NCBI GenBank assembly: GCA_013368375.1
Contig: JAACJP010000034.1
Location: forward strand, 62,001 to 126,000
Direction: 5' to 3'
Length of the DNA: 64,000 bases
From: Tricholomella constricta
Taxonomy: Eukaryota > Basidiomycota > Agaricomycetes > Agaricales > Lyophyllaceae
The notes under the pieces were generated by a model, which was not told where the DNA came from, searched no databases, and saw only the letters and a list, made by a program, of their open reading frames with translations. The position numbers and the translations under genes were made by a program. Shown in pieces: positions 57,673 through 64,000 of this stretch. Position 1 is the stretch's first letter. The number at the start of each line of letters is the position of its first letter.

Positions 57673-58926
57673 ATGAGCTCTCGGATCTTATGGCAAGCAC
57701 AAGCCGCAAGAAATGCTCTAAAATCCGTCATATACTGTGACCGAGGCACTGTTGTTCTGCAAAAGCCACCTGGACTTGTTTGCCAACTCGATAACTCATA
57801 TCCTGTGGGTCGTCAACGTCTTCTCATATTGACGTGGGTCTCAAGGTCAATCAACGACAGAGAACGAGAGGGGGAGCTAGGAACGAGTTCAATTCACTAC
57901 TAGAAGGTGCGTGCCATAAAACACGAAAATAACACTGGAAGCCTAAAGTATGAGGTCAGACCTACGGAAGATATTAGGCCAGCAACCTTTCCCAGTACAC
58001 CGACTTGACAAGGTTCGCTTATCTTTGAACAACTGGCGTAAATCAACATAACAGCTAACCATGGTTCAGGGAACAACCGGTGCTTTAGTTCTTGCACGTT
58101 CTTTGACAGAAGCACAGAAACTGTCCCAACAATTTCAAAGTCGAACGGTGCAGAAGACCTACCTTGCACTCGTCCGAGGAGGAGAAAAGTCATTTACGTC
58201 GAAGTCTGGCGAGATTCGCGCACCTATACATTATGACGACGGTCGTGCATCGCTTGATCCTTCGCCACATGGAGAACCGTCGATCACAGAGTGGGAGTTG
58301 GTCGCTTCTTCCGTGAGCCGAACACAATCGTCTATTTTCATGACATCGTGACCAGGCTCTCTTTGCACAGCCGACGGTCCCTCTTTCTCTCCTTCGACTC
58401 AAACTTCACACTGGTCACAAACATCAGCTCCGTGTGCACTTGGCTCGCTGTCTAAACAGTATGCATGTTATCTCTGCGGCACTCGCTGTAATATCTGAAT
58501 TCATTTTCCAGCTCCCATCCTTGGTGATGCGCTTTACTCGAAAAAGCCACCTTCCGAATCAATAAATCAGATAACTATGCTACCCGAAGACCGCATATTC
58601 CTCCATGCGTCCCATTTATCTTTCTTCGTGAGCTTCTCTTTCTTTAGCGTTGACATGGGTTCAGATATATGAATTTGGCGCGACAGCGATATAGACCTTC
58701 TGGTTTCAAGAAACGCTTTCGTCTTGGCATCTCTGCACCTTTACCCCCAGACTTCCTCAGGATATGTTCCGACTCGGGCATACAGGTGGATCCAGCAGAA
58801 GCTAAAGGTGGGGTTTTCATTGATGGGATTATGGTCGAAGATGGAAAGGTTCCGGAATTGGAAGGCGACTGGATGCCGGAACTCGATGAGATCCAGCCGC
58901 GAAATAAAAACTATCGTGCGTGGTGA
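57673..58926 (+). CDS. RluA-family pseudouridine synthase (mitochondrial PUS5-like)
   Basis: Isomerises uridine to pseudouridine in RNA. ATG at 57673 (MSSRILWQAQAARNALKSVI has an Arg/Ala-rich amphipathic start fitting mitochondrial import). Exons followed: GTVVLQKPPGLVCQLDNSYP; VNQRQRTRGGARNEFNSLLE; DLRKILGQQPFPVHRLDK; GTTGALVLARSLTEAQKLSQ and onward; ALFAQPTVPLSLLRLKLHTG with HKHQLRVHLARCLN; TPILGDALYSKKPP; and RYRPSGFKKRFRLGIS to the TGA at 58924-58926. The HRLDKGTTG motif contains the catalytic Asp (split by an intron after DK), and LHTGHKHQLRVHL is the RluA core motif. The most likely target is mitochondrial large rRNA, as for yeast Pus5; Pus6 or Pus9 type remains possible. Confidence 0.87.
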
Positions 58927-59050
58927 AAGTACAATGCATGAAGTAAGAATGGTATGTGTCGTCAATAATTTAATAACGAAGAGATCGGGTTCACTGATGC
59001 TGCATAGTCCCTGCTGCCGTGTGTGCCTGCACAGCAGCATGTCTGCCACC

Positions 59051-60282
59051 CTATCTCACCGTCGTAGATGCTTGCACATGGACCTGGTTGTCGTTCTGGT
59101 TCTGGTTCTGGTTCTTCACGGTCGTGCTTAGCGCCTGGCCGAGTCCCACCGCGATGGCGCCAATTGCATGTGCCGCGCCAGAGGCTAATACCGCGCCGCC
59201 AGCACCAGCACTGATGGCAGGAAGAGCTGGTATCGACCCAGCGGTGATCAGGATGGCGCTAATGATGCTCATGGCTTTGGGATGTTCGCTCGTTATGTAT
59301 TCGAGCGCATTGCAGGCGTTCAAGAGCCAGATTGGCGCCTGCGTCACTGTTGTGACTCCTAGACCGATAAATCATTCAGTCAATATCAGTGCAGCTGTAG
59401 GAAGAATAAAACGTACCACCGGAGTCGACCGTATTGGATCTCGTTGGTGCCCGGGGTCTAGTTGTGACGCTTGTGGTAGCGACAGCTGTGTCGGAGGAGG
59501 ATTTGGGGGGAGGGGAGGGCCGCTTGCTCGATGACGAAGCCTCCTCCTCCGTTTCGTCTTTGGAGTTCCTCCTTATCGGCCAAAATGCCTCCGTGTTTGA
59601 TCTGCTTGGCACGCGTCGAGAAGGTGTTGCCTCTACCTCCTCGTCGCTCGACCTCTTGGTACCCCAAAAGCCAGAGTCAGAGCGAGTTGGGACAGGAGGT
59701 TTGGATGCCTCTCCCTCGGAGCTCCGGAAGATCGATCCCGAACGCGAACGCTGGGAGGCGGCGTCCGTCGTGACCTCCTCCTTGCTGTCTTTCTTCTTCA
59801 ATGTCCACCACGAACCTGTTGTCTTGGACACTTTGATGGTCTGTGTCTGCGCACTGTCGATGCCCCCTGTATGAAGGTGTAAGGCGATGGTCTCGACAAT
59901 TCAGACTTATGGCACTTACATCCCATGCTCTGCATCGCAACTCTGAACTTCTTCCATGACCAGCGATATTTTCCGCCATGCACCTGGGCAATAACGGCCT
60001 TCAGTTCGTCGAGCCTGCATGCATCATTTAAGTCCACTTCATCTAAACTAAACGCCCACGATTGACGTACCTGGCTTTCGCTTTGGGACCCATAAAGTGC
60101 TGAGCGACTTTATACCAGTACTCTTCGGGGATTTTCCGCTCCTCGCAACCAGCCTTGATCTTGTCCAGCCATTCGTCGACTGGCATATCCTTCTTCGGAT
60201 TTCCCTTGAATACAGGTCCGTCGGTCCAGGTGGCGAACACTGGCTCCAGATCGTAAGGTTTGATTTTGAATGCGTCGAGCAT
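59051..60282 (-). CDS. Hypothetical protein with Ser/Arg-rich middle and hydrophobic tail
   Basis: Not assigned to a characterised family. ATG at 60282; exon 1 60071-60282 encodes a compact helical domain (KPYDLEPVFATWTDGPVFKG, MPVDEWLDKIKAGCEERKIP, YWYKVAQHFMGPKAKA), joined to LDELKAVIAQVHGGKYRWSW and KKFRVAMQSMGWGID. The middle is a low-complexity region of short SRSGSIFR/SRSNTEAFWPIRR-like repeats with Trp every 30 or so residues (SGFWGTKRSS, EAFWPIRRNS). The last exon (59051 to about 59362) has an Ala/Gly-rich hydrophobic stretch (SIISAILITAGSIPALPAIS, then AVLASGAAHAIGAIAVGLGQ) and a short Asn/Gln repeat. The N-terminal domain could bind nucleic acid or protein; the tail suggests membrane association. 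Both are inference. Confidence 0.72.
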
Positions 60283-61144
60283 TGTGTGTGTAGTGAAGCG
60301 ATAGAGTGTTGTATGTGGGTGTAAGTGTATGGGGGAGTATCGCCGATGATCCACATGCAGAATTTAAGTGCGACGCCTCATTGAGACCTTGAGGATAGAA
60401 GCATGATAACGCCTTCCGAAGAGTGAAACTCGGACTCGGGACGGGTGGAGACTGGGAAAACCTCGAGTTGCCTGGGCATCACGATGGACAACACGTTTTT
60501 CATGACAGGTACCATGTTATGTACATAAACACGTTCCGATGTGAAGATTTTCATCACTTTACAAGAATGAAACAGACGATCTCACGACCAGATAGAAGGC
60601 CGCCGATACCTTACTTACACCGCGTCGAATCCGTGAAGGTGATATACGAGACTAATCACAACAGGAGTTCGAGTGGTGGCTGATAAGAGGTCTCCAGGCG
60701 TTCATCTAATGAGCTCGTAGATGGGCAAGAGCCTCGAGGCGAACGTCAGCCTCGAACAAAACAAATGATGGGGGCAGTGTCGAGGTGGGGAAGAACCCTA
60801 TCGATTGAATCGGAGAGTCCGACTAGCCGATACGTAGAGTCCGTTGCTGGACAGTGAACACATAGGACCGGACACACCCGAGGACAGCAATGCTACGACC
60901 CACTGTCGGTCAAAAGTCAGTCCGCCACGCAACTATCGACCACGTCCCCGCGCTCCGTTTTCGCTTCACTTATTTGCCACGCCATCTCTCCCTTCGTCAG
61001 GCCCATGTTATCAAATAAGGTCGGAATACGCAACGGTCTAGCTGGGGTGTCGTCTTCGTATTTGCTGCAGGCACCAGTTGAGCATTCCAGGAGGTTTGGT
61101 GGCGCTGTTTCGCGTCCTCTTAGAAAAACAGCGAGAACACGCCG
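60283..61144. other. Intergenic, no supported gene
   Basis: Short ORFs only. No recognisable domain or repeat. Confidence 0.4.
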
Positions 61145-62460
61145 TCATTCTCCGAGAAATGCATCATCGAATTGGAATAGAACGTATACGCGTGAATCGA
61201 CGCCTTGAAAATGCCCGTGGTCGTCCGCCTCCGTCAAAACGCCTGCGGGCAGCTGCAATAAGGTGATGCCATCGCGGAATGCGGCGAGGATAGCTTTGAG
61301 GTCCGCAAGCCAGGTCCGTCCGGAGGCGGTGCTGATCGCCTCGCTTTTGAAGGTCGGGCACCGGGCGCGAAATTCGTTTCGCGGTAGACGAGCCGTTTGG
61401 CAACGAGGGTGCGGTTGAAAAGACACCGTAGGTAATCGGCAAGCCAGTGGCTGGGATAGCCGATGTCGTTGAGTTTGATTAAGAGGGCTGCGAACACTAT
61501 CAGAATGTTTGGGAGCTTTACGAAGTTGGGGCGACGTTGGAATGTTCCTGTAGAGAGCCTCTTGGAAATAAAAAGATATGTGAACTAGTCGCACAATTCT
61601 CGCAGGAAGCGATCGCCGAGAGAGGTCCGGAAAGAGTAGTTGCTCCTAGAGTCAAATGCTCCACCACAGCTCTGCGGTTCAGCACCCGAATGCCGAGGTA
61701 CCAAATCATACCTGCAAGAAGGTTTTAGGCCTTGGAAGCATACAGCCGAAGTGAAAGCAGTGACACGTGTACATAGCAATGTTCTGCATCATTCATTCAC
61801 ATGCAGTTTAAGCTGACGGCTGCGAAAGAGCTATCTGGGAGCACGGGCAAAACGTAAATGGTGGCGTTCAACGTGCCTTTAGTGTAATCCCTGGTTGACC
61901 CAGTGAGTTCAATTGGACCCGATGGTAGGTATTCACGAGTACTCATTGCTCAACCAAACGCGCGTGAACTCCTTGGGGAACGAGCCTGTGCCGTCTCCAG
62001 ACGGATTTTCGATATCGTGATTGACCTCTTCGCATATGAACATCACTTGGGCCGTCTCGCCGAGAGTCTCGAATGCCGCAGCAAGCAATTTGTTGGACGA
62101 TTGAATACATCGTAAGCGAAGTTGGGGAAGCCTTGGATACATCCTGCAAGATGCTCAGCTGAGGAGACGTATCACGGCTCTTGAATCTTGAAGTGTGATA
62201 TTCAACATCCAGGGCTGTACTTCACTAACGATCTTGCATTAGGATGCGATACGTCCATGAGTAAAAGCATTGGGCTCATATGAGATGGCGCATACCTTTT
62301 TCAGCCTGCGTTTAGTAAATTTGACGACAATACTAGTCGAATCCCACATGCAGATGCCACATCTTGGACGGTTGCACGAGGACCTTGACGCGTTGGCTTC
62401 GGCAAAGTTCTGGAGTACAGAGCTTGCTGTCATCTGCGCCCCAGCCGTCGATGAATAAGA
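61145..62460 (-). pseudogene. Decayed MYND/DUF4470-type gene
   Basis: Fragments of a mushroom-expanded family appear in order on the minus strand but in different frames and with gaps. Around 62433-62240 RCGICMWDSTSIVVKF is visible. Around 62100-61930: NKLLAAAFETLGETAQVMFI and EFTRVWLSNEYS, resembling the FTRVWLSNVPDY element. Around 61497-61380: IKLNDIGYPSHWLADYLRCL, a match to the KLxDIGYPxHWLxD motif. Then, in another frame, ASGRTWLADLKAILAAFRDG and TLLQLPAGVL. Intervening frames hold stops and no convincing splice pairs, and no MYND Cys/His cluster is intact. Family recognition comes from memory and is moderate. Confidence 0.45.
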
Positions 62461-63641
62461 CGAAATCCTTCATGCCAACGTTGGAATAACGTCATTGACT
62501 GGCCCTAAATACTCATGTATCTAGTTACAGGGAAAAAAGACCTCAGCAGAAGAACAAAGAAGCGTACGTGAAATCGAGAAGCGCACCTTGGCTGTATGTC
62601 GAAAGGCTCTCTAAAGTTTTATGCCTTTTTCTATGATGTACGCCGTGTCAATAGTTCCGCCATGTACGCCGTGGTTCCGAGTCAAGGGCCTTCAAGTTGG
62701 GTAGATACGCAGACAGCTTCCAAGCCATTGCCTCGAAATGATGCGACCACGAGCGAAGGCTCGCGAAAGCGCACCTTCGAGCTCGTAAAGCGCTGCACTC
62801 AGGTTTGCAGGGTGGAGTTTTTCTACCTATACCCAGATGTCTAACACGTCGTCAAATGACTTTGTTCGAAGTAGAATATCGACTTCAGCATGATGCTTTG
62901 TAGACCTTGAGACCAGTGTTAGAAGGAGAGCATTTGTATGAATCCTTGAATGTGCTTACCCTTCAAGTTCGTCATCTTTGAAGAGCTTGTTGTCCTTCTC
63001 ATTAACTTCGCGGCACGTAGACTGGCCATGGTGGCGGGAGGCAGGTAATCAGACTCGGACGTGTAAGCTCAGATAGGGCTGTTGCCAGTCGACGTGCCAC
63101 ACAACGCTTCGAATCCGACGGGTTGTTCAGTTGAGCAGCGACGCTCCTTTCCATTGACGGGTGAAGAAGGATACGTAAATTGGGGCAGTAGTGCTCAGAG
63201 ACAAAGCAATGCGCTGAGCGCTGCCAGCATGCAGAGTTTGGCTATCTTATCAGATGGATGGATGCGAGGATCTAGTACTACCTTCCAAACACCAATCACA
63301 GTCAGCGATCGATGGAATGTATACTACAGTATAGAGATATTCCGCGAGGACTGACGAGCAGATTCTGAGCAATGCTCGGGCCTCAGGTCCAACTGAGCAA
63401 TAAGATGAAGGAAAAGTGATGAACCTATTTTTTAGACGGTGCGTATGTAAGTAGTTGTAGGAATCGTATGCAAAGAATGAGGAGCCTAAGTATGCTGTCT
63501 GAATCTAACTAATGCGAGTTAATATTGTATTGGTACACTGTAATTCGGGACCCGTTCCCCCACTCTCCCCTTCTCTAGCACTAGTAAGTATGATCTGAAA
63601 GCCTCGAGAAGAAAGCGTTTGCTCAGTGTTGACGACGGGGA
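62461..63641. other. Intergenic, no supported gene
   Basis: Contains only short ORFs. A minus-strand stretch near 62600-62850 may be a further piece of the decayed gene to its left. The right end is the 3' flank of the partial hydrolase. Confidence 0.35.
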
Positions 63642-64000
63642 TCACTGGTGCTGGACATCCAGCTTCTCCCAGTACACCTCCGCGCGCTCGCGCACGGTGT
63701 TGCCCTTCGGCTTGGGCGTCGCGGGCGGGACATTGGGTTCCCAGTGGCCGAACCACAGCCCCGCCATGCCGATGCCCACGTGCCCGTTGTCGACTTCGAT
63801 CTCGGCGATGACGCCGTTGTCGCTCGCGCTGTGGTCGTTGTAGGTCCAGAACGGCTCGTCCGTGTTGTTCTGGGCCTGCGGGAACGAAATAAAAAAAGGA
63901 GCGAGAATCAGCCATAAGGCAGGGTTTTAAGAAGAAAGGAAGGAGAGGCGACGCACTGTGCTGATGAGCAGGCTGACGTTGAAGAGGTCGCGGCTGAAGT
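63642..64000 (-). CDS. Serine beta-lactamase-like hydrolase, C-terminal end (S3, partial)
   Basis: 3' end of a third paralog of S1/S2, entering from the right edge on the opposite strand. Exon 63957-64000 encodes FSRDLFNVSLLIST, matching FNADLFNVSLLIST of S1, then a GTGCGT intron of 81 nt and the last exon 63642-63875 (NNTDEPFWTYNDHSASDNGV, AGLWFGHWEPNVPPATPKPK, TVRERAEVYWEKLDVQHQ). The intron position is the same as in S1 and S2, but codon use is much more GC-rich and the protein differs at many positions, so this is an older paralog. Catalytic motifs lie outside the window. Confidence 0.88.

Noticed and set aside
1..64000. tRNA or rRNA genes
   Set aside because: I looked for GGTTCGAATC-type T-loops and paired A-box elements; isolated GGTTCGA strings (for example near 24858 and 30523) lack the rest of a cloverleaf. 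A dedicated covariance search would be decisive.

Overview
The window is a stretch of a filamentous basidiomycete chromosome, most likely an agaricomycete (mushroom-forming or wood-decay fungus). The reasons are dense genes broken by many 45-75 nt GT-AG introns, a very divergent G-alpha protein of the mushroom type, expanded F-box and HNH families, and secreted GPI-type proteins. There is no sign of a prokaryotic, organellar or viral replicon. The species cannot be named from sequence reading alone. Single-frame ORFs greatly underestimate gene content here, so most models below were built by reading splice junctions and checking that exon phases agree.

Layout. 1-2012: 3' end of a Ty1/copia retrotransposon with a 1-nt frameshift, followed by its 3' LTR. 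2013-4382: no gene seen. 4383-6608 (+): 13-exon divergent G-alpha gene. 6996-9275 (-): endosomal Na+/H+ exchanger. 9464-10882 (-): OXA1-type mitochondrial insertase, sharing a 176-bp two-E-box intergenic region with a DUF202-like membrane protein (11059-11627, +). 12087-12763 (-): unrecognised multi-exon gene. 13966-15864 (-): coiled-coil protein. 16328-17848 (-): ribonucleotide reductase small subunit. 18151-18943 (-): broken HNH-domain gene.

19163-29283 is an accessory block: three paralogous F-box genes (A and B on -, D on +) with the same unnamed C-terminal architecture. They flank a weak LRR-like remnant and the housekeeping gene eEF1B-alpha (25514-26367, +). 30258-31393 (-): HD-domain cyanamide hydratase-like gene with an apparent 1-nt phase break. 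31787-32727 (+): secreted GPI-type protein. 32728-36023 has no recognised gene but carries three ~99-bp tandem repeats. 36024-37465 and 43868-45090 (+) are two paralogous kinase-like genes whose catalytic loops are eroded. Between them lie a 129-bp tandem duplication, a perfect 33-nt palindrome, a 728-bp TIR transposon with a 9-bp target duplication (39189-39916), a small secreted protein and a WD40 APC/C activator (41412-43137, -).

45290-53170 is a ~3.8-kb segmental tandem duplication carrying two nearly identical secreted serine beta-lactamase-like hydrolases; the 3' end of a third, more GC-rich paralog enters from the right edge (63642-64000, -). The remainder holds an RTT106-like histone chaperone (53190-54749, -), an amidohydrolase-2 decarboxylase-like enzyme (55849-57416, +), an RluA-family pseudouridine synthase (57673-58926, +), a hypothetical membrane-associated protein (59051-60282, -) and a decayed MYND/DUF4470-type gene (61145-62460, -).

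The housekeeping genes act in unrelated processes and do not form an operon-like pathway. What stands out is the interleaving of conserved single-copy genes with young duplications, decaying paralogs and mobile elements.
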